From a virus: a stretch of 64,000 nucleotides of DNA. Positions 15,756 through 23,477 of the stretch are shown piece by piece. How positions within the stretch are numbered: the stretch's first letter is position 1; each line of letters begins with the position of its first letter. A program made the translations under genes and the position numbers. The stretch lies in IMG/VR virus record IMGVR_UViG_3300032288_005778, positions 18,389 to 82,388 of that record; one strand, given 5' to 3'. Below the pieces are notes generated by a model that saw only the letters and a list, made by a program, of their open reading frames with translations, was not told the origin of the DNA and ran no database searches.

Positions 15756-16112
15756 TCAAGGCATCAAGATATGCTTTCTTTGGGCATCCTGCTGCGGTAT
15801 CTGCTCAAAGATTTTATTAAGAACATCATAATCCAAGAACTGAAGATGTCCTTTGATTTCATCAATAAGGTGTTCCCTTGCTTGAAGACCCTCAATATTA
15901 TCTAACTCATCTGATGTCAGAGTCCTTAGTATATACGGGTGTCTTGGATTGCCAACCATCCGTCCTGTTTTAATGTTGAACCTTCTTTCGTTTTGAACGA
16001 TTATTTGAGCAGGCGTTTTACCTTGCACCTTGACAAGTTCTTTATAGCCTGAGAGGTTGCAGATAATAATGGCGTGATCGCCGGGGTAAAGTTCTTTCAA
16101 TGTATACATCAT
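15756..16112 (-). CDS. Hypothetical protein (118 aa) with KOW/beta-barrel-like start
   Basis: Overlaps the upstream gene stop (ATGATG), so it is translationally coupled. Residues ~5-60 (LYPGDHAIIICNLSGYKELVKVQGKTPAQIIV) have the pattern of small beta-barrel binding domains found in phage hypotheticals. The C-terminal ~50 residues are helical. Function unknown. Confidence 0.55.
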   Translation of the reverse strand: MMYTLKELYPGDHAIIICNLSGYKELVKVQGKTPAQIIVQNERRFNIKTGRMVGNPRHPYILRTLTSDELDNIEGLQAREHLIDEIKGHLQFLDYDVLNKIFEQIPQQDAQRKHILMP

Positions 16113-16303
16113 TTTACTTCCTTGACTGTGATATTTTGTTCATTGTGCCGACCAGCAGACATTATCCTTTTTGCAGCATTAGCAGCGATCGCCTCTGACT
16201 TATATTCTTTCGCCTTTGATTGCGAGTCATCCCAAGTTTTCCCAGTCCAATAATCACTAAAATTAAGATTTAGTGATTTATACTTTCTCATCAAAATGTA
16301 CAT
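16109..16303 (-). CDS. Hypothetical small basic protein (64 aa)
   Basis: Start placed at ATG 16303 (MYILMRKYKSLNLNF) because TTGAGGAAAG lies just upstream. The frame is open further but that part overlaps the duplicated antirepressor remnant. Helical, Lys-rich; contains WDDSQSKAKEYKSEAIAANAAKR. Coupled by ATGA overlap to the 118-aa gene. Confidence 0.5.
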   Translation of the reverse strand: MYILMRKYKSLNLNFSDYWTGKTWDDSQSKAKEYKSEAIAANAAKRIMSAGRHNEQNITVKEVK

Positions 16304-16433
16304 AGCTTTCCTCAATATTTGAAACCTTGAAAGTATTGCTGCTAAAGGATTCCGCCAAAATGGCGGAATCCAAATCAATCATCAAAACACGGACTTGATT
16401 GCTATTGAAACTAAAAACTGCTAAACTATCCAT
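16278..16433 (-). pseudogene. Truncated antirepressor (BRO-N) remnant
   Basis: ATG 16433 starts MDSLAVFSFNSNQVRV, matching the first ~16 residues of the BRO protein at 14823. It then diverges into unrelated sequence and stops after 51 codons. With the 72-bp identical leader this shows a partial duplication of the antirepressor start. It overlaps the 64-aa gene in another frame. Confidence 0.65.
16347..16371. repeat. Perfect 11-bp inverted repeat with 3-nt loop
   Basis: GGATTCCGCCA-aaa-TGGCGGAATCC, located inside the antirepressor remnant where homology to the intact gene ends. It may mark the recombination junction or a small mobile hairpin. Confidence 0.55.
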
Positions 16434-16484
16434 ATTGGCCTACTTTACTTAGGTTGATTACCAGTGATATCGCCGTTGGGAATG
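16413..16484. repeat. 72-bp direct repeat, copy 2
   Basis: Identical to 14803-14874; holds the start codon and leader of the truncated antirepressor copy. Confidence 0.9.
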
Positions 16485-16595
16485 CTGACTACATTCCTGA
16501 TGTGCGCTGGTATTTTGTTATTATAGCACACAGATAGAAAATATGACTAGATTTTGTTACAATAGATTTGGATGACTTGATTTAGTAGTTAGCGG

Positions 16596-16638
16596 TCAGG
16601 GTCGTTGGGAACAACTGGGATATTCTTGACGACACTGA
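16596..16638 (+). promoter_or_regulatory. Structured leader of the membrane protein gene at 16660
   Basis: Nested stems TCAG/CTGA (16596-99, 16635-38) and GTCGT/ACGAC (16601-05, 16629-33) just upstream of the ATG. The layout recalls the antirepressor leader, but the sequence differs. Confidence 0.3.
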
Positions 16639-16659
16639 TTTTATTAAGCAGGTTTTTTT

Positions 16660-17340
16660 ATGACAAAAGCCACTCAAGGTCAAGCACAAAGCATTTTTTA
16701 TCCTACCAACACTCATATATTTGTTGGTAATTCACTGATGGTTGCATTGACAGTTTTGTTGGTATACCTAATATATTTATGCCATAGTAAAATCATTCCA
16801 TCGTTGCAATTATTGAATAATAAAGCTTTTAGAAAAAATAATAACAGGCCACAATTATCCCCAGATCAGGAATCAAAGATCAAAGGATACATGAGAGAGA
16901 TGTTAGCAATCACAAGCTTCAATCGTGTGTCACTTTATTTTTTAGATTCACCCTATTTGTGCAATGGTTCTGTACAAGCGGAATCTTACACTTTGTGGAT
17001 AGAAGCATCTCAAACTATTCCCATGCGAAAAGATACTAAATTATCTTTTGCTTATATCAGTGAAGAACTTAACCGTGCAATAGAAGCAAGAGCCAAGTAC
17101 AAATACTACCAATACGCTAAGGACGGATTGGTATGCCAGGTATGGTTGCGCGATCGCAAAACAGCAAGTTATACATTCTATATAATTCATAAGTTTTCAT
17201 TTTTACTATTAGAAAGAACCTCTGTAAGCAACATTTTAACTAATCTTTTAAGACACAAAGAAAAAGATGATTATCTTAATCTTTGTGAATCTATTGAGTC
17301 TATTATTATCCCCAAACTTAATCCTATTGGTAGGCTGTAG
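16660..17340 (+). CDS. Membrane-anchored GAF-like protein, paralogue of 3157-3963
   Basis: 226 aa. One membrane helix at ~24-44 (GNSLMVALTVLLVYLIYLC), a short linker, then an alpha/beta domain. It shares the signature VCQVWLRDRKTASYTFY with VCSTWLSSRDTGRYAIY of the 268-aa protein, and the same order of helices and strands. The soluble domain probably faces the cytoplasm. Unknown ligand or role. AGG lies 8 nt before the ATG behind a T-run. Confidence 0.55.
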   Translation: MTKATQGQAQSIFYPTNTHIFVGNSLMVALTVLLVYLIYLCHSKIIPSLQLLNNKAFRKNNNRPQLSPDQESKIKGYMREMLAITSFNRVSLYFLDSPYLCNGSVQAESYTLWIEASQTIPMRKDTKLSFAYISEELNRAIEARAKYKYYQYAKDGLVCQVWLRDRKTASYTFYIIHKFSFLLLERTSVSNILTNLLRHKEKDDYLNLCESIESIIIPKLNPIGRL

Positions 17341-17392
17341 TTATTGTGAATTTATTTTTTAGCAATGTCTGCGGGCTTGTCTTTTGCTTTCA

Positions 17393-17704
17393 TTACACAT
17401 TGCGATCCAAAGACATTACAGAATTAAGGCTAGTAGTCAATGTTGCCTTGATGGATCTATCCAAAGATTTGAGATAAGCATATACCAAAAAGCACGCAGT
17501 GTTAAAGCTTGCTCTTGACTCAATGGAGACTGAATAAACAATTTGTTTATTGATTGTAACCAAGCCACGGTAAACGCCATTTGAACCGCAAACGAGAATA
17601 CAATAGCGTACTGTTTGCAGCATAAAATTAATCTGATTACCCTCAACCTTAAAATTGTCCTGGGTGCAGACAAAGTACCTAGATGCTGTTTCCAACAAGT
17701 CCAT
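17393..17704 (-). CDS. Hypothetical protein (103 aa) downstream of nblA
   Basis: AGAGGA for this gene lies within the last codons of nblA and the start is 2 nt beyond the nblA stop, so the two are in one operon. The protein is hydrophobic in places (VRYCILVCGSNGVYRGL; TACFLVYAYLKSL) but has no clear membrane helix. No family recognised. Confidence 0.65.
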   Translation of the reverse strand: MDLLETASRYFVCTQDNFKVEGNQINFMLQTVRYCILVCGSNGVYRGLVTINKQIVYSVSIESRASFNTACFLVYAYLKSLDRSIKATLTTSLNSVMSLDRNV

Positions 17705-17706
17705 AC

Positions 17707-17907
17707 TTATTCCTCTTGCTGAAGTGGCTCATCAAGTCCCCACTGATGGGCTAAAAGTTTTTCGTAGCTTAATCTTTGGATCTCGTGATGCTTAAACAAA
17801 TTAATCAAAACCTGTTGAGTTTGTTCGTGGGACATCTGCTTAACCTGTTGCTCAAATGCAACTATCTTAAATTGTGAAGCAAGTGGTAATTCTTCAAATT
17901 GGCTCAT
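17707..17907 (-). CDS. nblA: Phycobilisome degradation protein NblA
   Basis: 66 aa, the usual size of NblA. The helical core FKIVAFEQQVKQMSHEQTQQVLINLFKHH and the ending LLAHQWGLDE match the NblA family signature (aromatic/QV, MSHEQ, KHQWGL). NblA binds phycobiliproteins and directs them to Clp proteolysis, collapsing the light-harvesting antenna. Phage-borne nblA is known from Microcystis phage Ma-LMM01. The start is set at Met 17907; an in-frame ATG 21 nt upstream would add MYFWDLI. Overlaps the upstream gene by 14 nt. Confidence 0.9.
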   Translation of the reverse strand: MSQFEELPLASQFKIVAFEQQVKQMSHEQTQQVLINLFKHHEIQRLSYEKLLAHQWGLDEPLQQEE

Positions 17908-18103
17908 AATAAGATCCCAGAAATACATCTAAAACTTCACCCAACACTTCATCAAAAATTTCCTCTACAGTCGCGCCCTGTTGAAGTTTACGACTCCAAT
18001 GATCAACGACAGAATCTAAGTCCTGTGGCAACCAAAGATCAAGGGACGCGAGCCTTTTTCTTAACAAATCCTTTTGCCAATTAAACCAAAAATTGTCAAT
18101 CAT
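17894..18103 (-). CDS. Hypothetical protein (69 aa) upstream of nblA
   Basis: Start chosen at ATG 18103 (MIDNFWFNWQKDLLRKR) with GGGAATT upstream; an earlier in-frame Met adds a hydrophobic stretch that overlaps the divergent promoter. All-helical, with an acidic C-terminus (EEIFDEVLGEVLDVFL). It overlaps nblA and heads that operon. It may help NblA, but no family is recognised. Confidence 0.6.
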   Translation of the reverse strand: MIDNFWFNWQKDLLRKRLASLDLWLPQDLDSVVDHWSRKLQQGATVEEIFDEVLGEVLDVFLGSYYEPI

Positions 18104-18180
18104 ATTTAATTCCCAAACTATTAAACATATTATTGCAAATTTCTGGTAAAATAGCAAGCGAATTTTACACAGGTGTCATC

Positions 18181-18726
18181 ATGAAATACGTTAACTACAT
18201 TAATGCAATCTCTAAAGAAATAAGATTTAAACCGCTAAACACAGTTGAAATAAAGATAATTGAATCATTATGTTTGGGCGAAACATACTTGCAGATAGCT
18301 ACAGAGATAAACTACGACCACGGGTATATTGGACAACTAGCCCGCGAGATTTACGGATTGATTGGACAAAAACACAAAGTAAAAATCAAAAGAGATAACT
18401 TTGTGGCTGTATTAGATTCAGTCATGGGAGGGGAATTAGAGGATGATTTCTATGGCTGCCACGGGATTAATCCTAAAAGTATTTTTAACGCCAATGTTCT
18501 TGAATTTAAGCAAAGCGAGATATTAATTAACGTGACTACTTTTTGGAAATTTGATGCTAAAAATGAGTGCTTAGTTTTAAAGACCAAACATCCAATAATC
18601 TTAAAGTTAAGTGACCTAAAAACCAACTCATTCAACACAATTTTAAATGCAACTAGACAAGAACAAATGTCAGGAGATGCGCTACTGGAATTGTTTAAAA
18701 TCTTAGATAATTATTTCAATAAATAA
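18181..18726 (+). CDS. HTH protein resembling the N-terminal domain of cyanobacterial AAA/NACHT (vMAP-like) proteins
   Basis: 181 aa. Start at ATG 18181 (AGGTG upstream). Residues ~12-80 (LNTVEIKIIESLCLGETYLQIATEINYDHGYIGQLAREIYGLIG...KIKRDNF) fit the HTH that fronts many cyanobacterial AAA/NACHT proteins: a sigma-like helix-turn-helix with YxQIAxExxY and a final K-x-N-F. Here it stands without an ATPase. The C-terminal ~100 residues are of unknown fold. Probably a transcription regulator, divergent from the nblA operon. Confidence 0.5.
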   Translation: MKYVNYINAISKEIRFKPLNTVEIKIIESLCLGETYLQIATEINYDHGYIGQLAREIYGLIGQKHKVKIKRDNFVAVLDSVMGGELEDDFYGCHGINPKSIFNANVLEFKQSEILINVTTFWKFDAKNECLVLKTKHPIILKLSDLKTNSFNTILNATRQEQMSGDALLELFKILDNYFNK

Positions 18727-18781
18727 CTTATTTATTGGTAAAATGATAATGTTTTAAAAAACCTACATCACGGCATTTACT

Positions 18782-19333
18782 ATGAGGATAAGTGAGCTTC
18801 CAATAGAGACATTACAGATTATTTTGAAAGGGAGAACCTGCGATTTAGTTAATAAACTAAATCTACCAAGACACACAATTGATTACATCAGAAGAACAAT
18901 TAAGAAGGGGATAGCAAGGGTAGATTATTCAAAGCTAGACATAAATGCTACCCCTCAAAAAATAACAAACAAGGTCATTGAGTCTCGACCTTGGAGCAGA
19001 GAATCAGATAATTTTCTGTTAGAAAAATCAGGCTTAAAAGACTTAAACTACATAGCTCGTTTTCTGAGAAGAAGCCTGGAAGACGTAGAGGCGCGGTTGG
19101 AATACTTAATAAAAATAGAGCAGCAAAAGTATCCAATTGAACGGATACTTGCTAATTATCCCAGTCTATTGCCAGGGCAGATTGAACAGGCTCGAAGCAT
19201 ATACAAATACAGCCCGGCAGGCGTAGTGGAATACTGCAAGATAGTGAGTGCCTATAAAAATCATCGGACTGAGTTAAACAAAACTTTTTCCAAGGAAGGC
19301 TGGGAACAATTACGAAAGAAATTACAAAGGTAG
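18782..19333 (+). CDS. Putative DNA-binding protein with a Myb/SANT-like segment (183 aa)
   Basis: The N-terminus (LPIETLQIILKGRTCDLVNKLNLPRHTIDYIRRTI) is HTH-like. Residues ~68-105 (RPWSRESDNFLLEKSGLKDLNYIARFLRRSLEDVEARL) follow the Myb/SANT/GcrA spacing of W, helix, IAxxLxRS, helix. The protein is basic overall. Probably a regulator; the exact family is uncertain. Confidence 0.5.
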   Translation: MRISELPIETLQIILKGRTCDLVNKLNLPRHTIDYIRRTIKKGIARVDYSKLDINATPQKITNKVIESRPWSRESDNFLLEKSGLKDLNYIARFLRRSLEDVEARLEYLIKIEQQKYPIERILANYPSLLPGQIEQARSIYKYSPAGVVEYCKIVSAYKNHRTELNKTFSKEGWEQLRKKLQR

Positions 19334-19654
19334 TGACGAGTCAAAAGCCTTATCCTGACTAGGTTTTAGCGGTAGTGACGGGGAAAGCTGACCTACATCC
19401 CTATATATAGGATCATTTTTCTTCCCTGGGGTGTTAGTGGGGTGAATGGGAATGAGTGGGGATGTGGCTCTAAAAATTCTTTCTTTTACGCAATAGGACT
19501 TTAGTTCTCCTGTCACTATCCTTAAAACCCTTACAGAGAGGGACTTTTGACCCGTCACAGCTTCTAACATTTGACCTGCCACAGTTGAGTGAAGGATGAC
19601 TCAAAAATATTTTTAAGTAAGTTTAGTGTATATATAAATTATTTATTTTCGGTA
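19334..19654. other. 320-nt gene-free region with repeated TGAC/GTCA motifs
   Basis: Several TGACGxG-type words in both orientations (near 19334, 19376, 19510, 19551, 19572) precede the promoter at 19655. A minus-strand open frame spans it but has no ribosome binding site and would run into the promoter. An operator cluster or a small RNA are both possible. Confidence 0.35.
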
Positions 19655-19683
19655 TTGACAGTTGTTTCTTTATGCTTTATTAT
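19655..19683 (+). promoter_or_regulatory. Strong promoter, family copy 1
   Basis: Perfect TTGACA, 17-bp spacer GTTGTTTCTTTATGCTT and TATTAT, followed by AGAAATATA. Three relatives lie at 20203-20231, 23803-23831 (minus) and 25230-25258 (minus). Confidence 0.85.
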
Positions 19684-19714
19684 AGAAATATATAACAACA
19701 AGGAGACAAAAACT

Positions 19715-20131
19715 ATGTTAATTTCAAAAAGTGAAGCATTAAATCTGTATCCCAGTCTAGGAATAGAACTTTCTGATTACGACAAAACAGAATCACAAGT
19801 ATATAGCTTTGCAGGACTAACCTCTCACCAAAAACGCGCTGCTGTGTTAGCAGAAAAGAAAAGTGGATGGCACAGAGTTCATGTAATGGAAGTATGTCCA
19901 GCATCTCGCCCACCCCTGGAATACAATCACACAGTAATGCTAAAGATGTCATTGGAAAAATGGCATCAAAGAGCGCATTACTGGGAAACCGAACACAAAA
20001 AAAGTGTGGAACTCTTGTCCAAAGAATGGTCGGAGGAAATGAATAGCGGTCGGATGGATAGAGTGTTTGAGCCGCTTTGCACTAACTCGCAGGGATTAAT
20101 AATTTCCGCCCACGACAGCGAGCTTTACTAA
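19715..20131 (+). CDS. Hypothetical protein (138 aa) under a strong promoter
   Basis: Start ATG 19715 with AAGGAGAC upstream and a consensus promoter 32 nt before it. A perfect terminator follows, making a monocistronic unit. The protein has a helical C-terminal half (KWHQRAHYWETEHKKSVELL) and a short motif PASRPPLEYNHTV; no family recognised. The strength of promoter and ribosome binding site implies high early expression. Confidence 0.7.
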   Translation: MLISKSEALNLYPSLGIELSDYDKTESQVYSFAGLTSHQKRAAVLAEKKSGWHRVHVMEVCPASRPPLEYNHTVMLKMSLEKWHQRAHYWETEHKKSVELLSKEWSEEMNSGRMDRVFEPLCTNSQGLIISAHDSELY

Positions 20132-20136
20132 TCGTT

Positions 20137-20173
20137 AAACGAGTAAATCTTTAAGTGATTTACTCGTTTTTTT
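20137..20173 (+). terminator. Strong intrinsic terminator
   Basis: 13-bp perfect stem AAACGAGTAAATC/GATTTACTCGTTT, then a T-run to 20173. Confidence 0.9.
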
Positions 20174-20202
20174 GTATATATAAAATTATTTTAATTTCAG
20201 TA

Positions 20203-20231
20203 TTGACAGTTGTTTCTTTATGCTTTATTGT
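20203..20231 (+). promoter_or_regulatory. Strong promoter, family copy 2
   Basis: TTGACA, the identical 17-bp spacer of copy 1, and TATTGT, again followed by AGAAATATA and a GGGAGG ribosome binding site. Confidence 0.85.
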
Positions 20232-20260
20232 AGAAATATAGAACAACAGGGAGGCAACAA

Positions 20261-20809
20261 ATGACTGCTACCACTTCTTTTAAAATCCGCACTGTCAAGC
20301 ATCAAATTCAAGCCTGCCTGCGGGCTATTAAGAATGGCTTGCGGTCATTTGTAGATAGACTAATTGTTTTGGAGTCCAGATTAGAAGAATTAACAATGAA
20401 GACCCAAGAAACAACACGGCAGCCAGAGTCTACAAATTGCGGAAGTGGAGGCTTTGCTAAGTCACAAAAAACACAACAACCAATGAAAGTTCAGATCAAA
20501 ACCGGATCTGAGCATCACACAACAAATTGGCGCTCTGCTATGGTTCGTGTCAATGGAAAGCCCATTTACGAAGTTTTGAAACCACTTTCTAAACCAGATT
20601 GGGAAATGGTTGGGAATAGGGGCAATCACGGGAAGTGGTGCGTTGCTGAATACGAATTGCCTGTAGGGGCAATAATTGAGTTTGTTGCAAAGGCAAATTC
20701 CCAACAACCAATTGAGTTTAAATTCAAAGTTGGACAAGTTTCTTCAATTGATATTGAAGGATATAAATACGGTGGTGATATATGTGGATGGATTGTCACT
20801 ATTGACTAA
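20261..20809 (+). CDS. Hypothetical protein (182 aa)
   Basis: GGGAGG ribosome binding site and own promoter (20203-20231). The N-terminus is a basic amphipathic helix (FKIRTVKHQIQACLRAIKNGL). Residues ~75-180 are beta-rich (MVRVNGKPIYEVLKP...WCVAEYELPVGAIIEF), suggesting a small beta-sandwich. Unknown function. The stop overlaps the next ATG by one base (TAATG), so the two are coupled. Confidence 0.65.
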   Translation: MTATTSFKIRTVKHQIQACLRAIKNGLRSFVDRLIVLESRLEELTMKTQETTRQPESTNCGSGGFAKSQKTQQPMKVQIKTGSEHHTTNWRSAMVRVNGKPIYEVLKPLSKPDWEMVGNRGNHGKWCVAEYELPVGAIIEFVAKANSQQPIEFKFKVGQVSSIDIEGYKYGGDICGWIVTID

Positions 20810-21312
20810 TGAAATACAAAACTTTGATATACAGGGCAGTTCACGCCTACACAAGCTATGCCAGGCTTTCAGCCAAAGAAGCTGACAGGATAGCTTCTCA
20901 AAATTACAATGACATACCAGATGTCATTGTAACAAACTTAGACAATATAGATATTGCTAATGATGTCTATATGGTAGATGCTTATGAGAACCCAGGAAAA
21001 ACCTGGAATCACAGCAAGAAATCCGATTGGTATACTCATGTACCAACCGGAATTAAAGTAAAAAAAGTAGTCAAAAAGTCCCATGACTACGACAAACCCA
21101 ACGGAGAAGGGGTTTGTGAGACGACCCTAACAGTTAAAATCCCATTGCCATCCAGAAGGGGGCAAAACCCCAACTCTCACCACAACAGGGAAAAAACGGG
21201 AAATGTCTCCCGTAGCATCAGATTATCTGTAGAGGATTGGGAACTTTTAGCACTACTGGGAAATGGCAGCCACTCCCAGGGAATCAGGAACATCTTAAAT
21301 TCCCGTAATTAA
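20809..21312 (+). CDS. Hypothetical protein (167 aa) with RHH-like C-terminus
   Basis: Coupled (TAATG) to the 182-aa gene. The C-terminus (SRSIRLSVEDWELLALLGNGSHSQGIRNIL) has a ribbon-helix-helix-like pattern, and a basic loop precedes it (KIPLPSRRGQNPNSHHNREK). It could be an autoregulator of the operon. A terminator follows at once. Confidence 0.6.
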   Translation: MKYKTLIYRAVHAYTSYARLSAKEADRIASQNYNDIPDVIVTNLDNIDIANDVYMVDAYENPGKTWNHSKKSDWYTHVPTGIKVKKVVKKSHDYDKPNGEGVCETTLTVKIPLPSRRGQNPNSHHNREKTGNVSRSIRLSVEDWELLALLGNGSHSQGIRNILNSRN

Positions 21313-21315
21313 TCA

Positions 21316-21349
21316 AAAACCCTGTAATTGACTTACAGGGTTTTATTTT
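21316..21349 (+). terminator. Intrinsic terminator
   Basis: 12-bp stem AAAACCCTGTAA/TTACAGGGTTTT with a 5-nt loop, then ATTTT. Confidence 0.85.
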
Positions 21350-21355
21350 GTCACT

Positions 21356-21551
21356 ATTCAATCGTGCCGTTGACAAGTTTTTAACGAGAATGCGTTGTTT
21401 CAGCCGCGCCTCTAGCAGTGTCAATCATGCCAGATGATGATTCTATCGTTATCAATCGTGCCGTTTGTTCCTGGGGATTTTAAGAAGGGCAGCGTGAATC
21501 TATCGCTGTACAAGGGTTTTAGGCAGTGACAAGTGAACGGTACGATTGAAT
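21356..21551. repeat. 196-bp segment bounded by inverted repeats, with internal copies
   Basis: ATTCAATCGTGCCGTT (21356-21371) faces AACGGTACGATTGAAT (21536-21551): 15 of 16 positions pair. Internal direct copies are TCAATCATGCC (21421-21431) and TCAATCGTGCCGTT (21452-21465). It may be a cluster of protein-binding sites or a tiny non-autonomous element. No target-site duplication was verified. Confidence 0.5.
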
Positions 21552-21682
21552 CATGAAATCAAAAGTGCCTGTTTTTGGGGTTTTCGGGTTCTTATTCCCA
21601 TAAAAAACGCAATCGCTCAACGGAAAAGCGATCGCGTTAAAGGTGTTTTCAGAAGGTACTACTATGCTATTGTAGCACAGCC

Positions 21683-22348
21683 TCATGGCTTAAAAATTAA
21701 TGTTGATACTGAATGGTTTTTTCCTAATCTAATATCAAAAACAGCGTCGTAACATTGACGACCACTGTTCATGAGAGGTTTTCCGTTCTTAAACTGCGGA
21801 ACGCCATTAATTATTTTTTGGCACTTACTCATGGGAATACCTTCCTTGAGGTAATCCACTCTATCCGCGATCGGATAGATGTGATGAATATGTGCGTCCA
21901 AAGCATCCCACACTTTTGACTTTTCCTGAGAGCAATTCCAATCCAATGGCATTAGAAACAAGAGACGAGAATTGGGGCTATCATTGAGTAGTCGCAAAGA
22001 TTTTGCAACTGCTTCAACGCACAAAGAAAAAGGTGGGTTGGTGATGATAAGGTCGCATCCCCATATAGAAACATCATTGAAAAAGCAGCCATTAACCCAT
22101 GTAGCAAATGGGGCATTATTTATTCCTTGTAAAAATCGGGAATACTTGATTTCCACACACTCTACCGAGCGATCGCTCGGTAGGTATTTAGCTATTTGTC
22201 CAGAACCAGCAAAGGGTTCTAGTATCAGCCTGTCTGTGGGTAAGACCAGTCTAGACATGGCGACGGCAAGCCAGATAGGTGTTTCGTAGTCATCTTTTGT
22301 GAAGTCATCTGTGGTGACTTGTTCTTCAAAAAGCGCTAGTTGGTTCAC
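21683..22348 (-). CDS. Adenine-specific DNA methyltransferase-like protein
   Basis: 221 aa. Start is GTG 22348 with AGAGGAG 11 nt upstream. Motif I LEPFAGSGQIAKYL (SAM binding) and motif IV IITNPPFS (catalytic NPPF) identify an N6-adenine or related amino-methyltransferase. The order is motif I before IV, with a short recognition region. There is no neighbouring nuclease, so it probably protects or marks the element's DNA. Coupled to the 106-aa gene upstream. Confidence 0.8.
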   Translation of the reverse strand: MNQLALFEEQVTTDDFTKDDYETPIWLAVAMSRLVLPTDRLILEPFAGSGQIAKYLPSDRSVECVEIKYSRFLQGINNAPFATWVNGCFFNDVSIWGCDLIITNPPFSLCVEAVAKSLRLLNDSPNSRLLFLMPLDWNCSQEKSKVWDALDAHIHHIYPIADRVDYLKEGIPMSKCQKIINGVPQFKNGKPLMNSGRQCYDAVFDIRLGKNHSVSTLIFKP

Positions 22349-22356
22349 GTGGTAAG

Positions 22357-22677
22357 CTACTCCTCTATAATTGCTAAAATACGCCGTACCTGATCCGGCG
22401 TGAGTAAATCTAATCTTCTAAATGCAATCTCAAACTTTTTAAGGTTTTCTTTGTGTTTTAAATAGTCATTGAATAATTCTTGCGAATTAAACAGCATGCC
22501 ACTGTATTCCTGGACGACAATAGGAAAGTCCCCCTCTATCTTGACTTTTATCAGGTCATATCCAACACGGACATAAAAGTATGTCCGTCCTATTTTTTCT
22601 ATAATACCTTGAGAAATCTTACCTCTTGTTTTGTTGTAAGAGGTGTCCAAAAAGATCAAACTGTTACCGACTTCCAT
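22357..22677 (-). CDS. Hypothetical protein (106 aa)
   Basis: AGTAGG precedes the ATG. The N-terminal ~45 residues are beta-rich (SLIFLDTSYNKTRGKISQGIIEKIGRTYFYVRV), like a small barrel; the C-terminal part is helical and ends in LTPDQVRRILAIIEE. Sits 8 nt upstream of the adenine methyltransferase. No family recognised. Confidence 0.6.
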   Translation of the reverse strand: MEVGNSLIFLDTSYNKTRGKISQGIIEKIGRTYFYVRVGYDLIKVKIEGDFPIVVQEYSGMLFNSQELFNDYLKHKENLKKFEIAFRRLDLLTPDQVRRILAIIEE

Positions 22678-22750
22678 GCCTACTTTAAAAAAACTGAATT
22701 TTAAACTTTACAGACTGCATAAACAGTCTGTAATCAAACTTTGATGCAGG

Positions 22751-23152
22751 TTATGCTTGTTTTTCAGAATAATAAATAGCAGCAGCTATTACAATTATTT
22801 TTCCAAAGATTAGTCGTTCAGAGCGCTCTAAATCTTTGGGAATTTTTATTCCCAAAAGCAGGTTAATGCCTGGGCGGTACACACTCCACAAAACCTTTTG
22901 CAGCAAGCTTGTCTTTTCTGCTGACAGCAAATCAAATGTGGTCTCCCAGTCCAAATTTATGTCTTTTAAGCTTTTGTTGAAAAAACTTTCTTGCGGATTT
23001 ACTCTTGCGAGTATAGGCAATATTTTGTTCTCTGCAATACTCAAGACAAAGCTTGATGTTGCTTTGCTTTTGTTGCATTCTTGGAGAATGCAACGGACCG
23101 TTGCCTTGTCTTGTTCTGGTAGTTGGTTATAAATTGCTGTCAACGTTACCAT
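22751..23152 (-). CDS. Hypothetical helical protein (133 aa)
   Basis: AAGGG ribosome binding site. Mostly helical, with a hydrophobic C-terminal helix (LIFGKIIVIAAAIYYSEK) that could be a weak membrane segment. No domain recognised. In the minus-strand cluster controlled from 25.2 kb or 23.8 kb. Confidence 0.55.
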   Translation of the reverse strand: MVTLTAIYNQLPEQDKATVRCILQECNKSKATSSFVLSIAENKILPILARVNPQESFFNKSLKDINLDWETTFDLLSAEKTSLLQKVLWSVYRPGINLLLGIKIPKDLERSERLIFGKIIVIAAAIYYSEKQA

Positions 23153-23223
23153 ATAAAATACCCTTCATAGGTTTAATACTTTACAAGAGTTACTTGCGGA
23201 TCATGAGAGATCCGCAAGTAAAG

Positions 23224-23451
23224 TTAAAATACATCAACTACGGGATTACCGTAGCCCCAGCGGGCATTCCAGGAAAGCCCTGACCAAGTGGTGATACGGG
23301 TAATTTTCCCGCTCTCTACTGTAATACTTGCCTGCTCTGTGGGAACTTCGCCAAAGTGAAATTCATCATTCTTGGGAAAATCAGCACCCAGTAAAGTGCG
23401 AAGTGCTGAAGCACTCTTCCAATTAGCAATAATAAATTCTTTAACGTCCAT
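23224..23451 (-). CDS. Hypothetical protein (75 aa) downstream of a hammerhead ribozyme
   Basis: Start ATG 23451 (MDVKEFIIANWKSASAL) with AGGAGAC 6 nt upstream; a longer in-frame start would lie inside the ribozyme. The predicted hammerhead cut (23488|23487) would leave this gene with a 36-nt leader. It contains SGKITRITTWSGLSWNARWGYG; no family recognised. Confidence 0.65.
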   Translation of the reverse strand: MDVKEFIIANWKSASALRTLLGADFPKNDEFHFGEVPTEQASITVESGKITRITTWSGLSWNARWGYGNPVVDVF

Positions 23452-23477
23452 GTCTGTCTCCTGTGGGGTGTAAATTT

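Noticed and set aside
19322-19582. Minus-strand 86-aa frame in the gap before the 138-aa gene
   Set aside because: No ribosome binding site and no family; the region looks regulatory. Kept only as a gap description.
21546-21752. Plus-strand 68-aa frame
   Set aside because: Overlaps the 3' end of the adenine methyltransferase and the inverted repeat, with no ribosome binding site.
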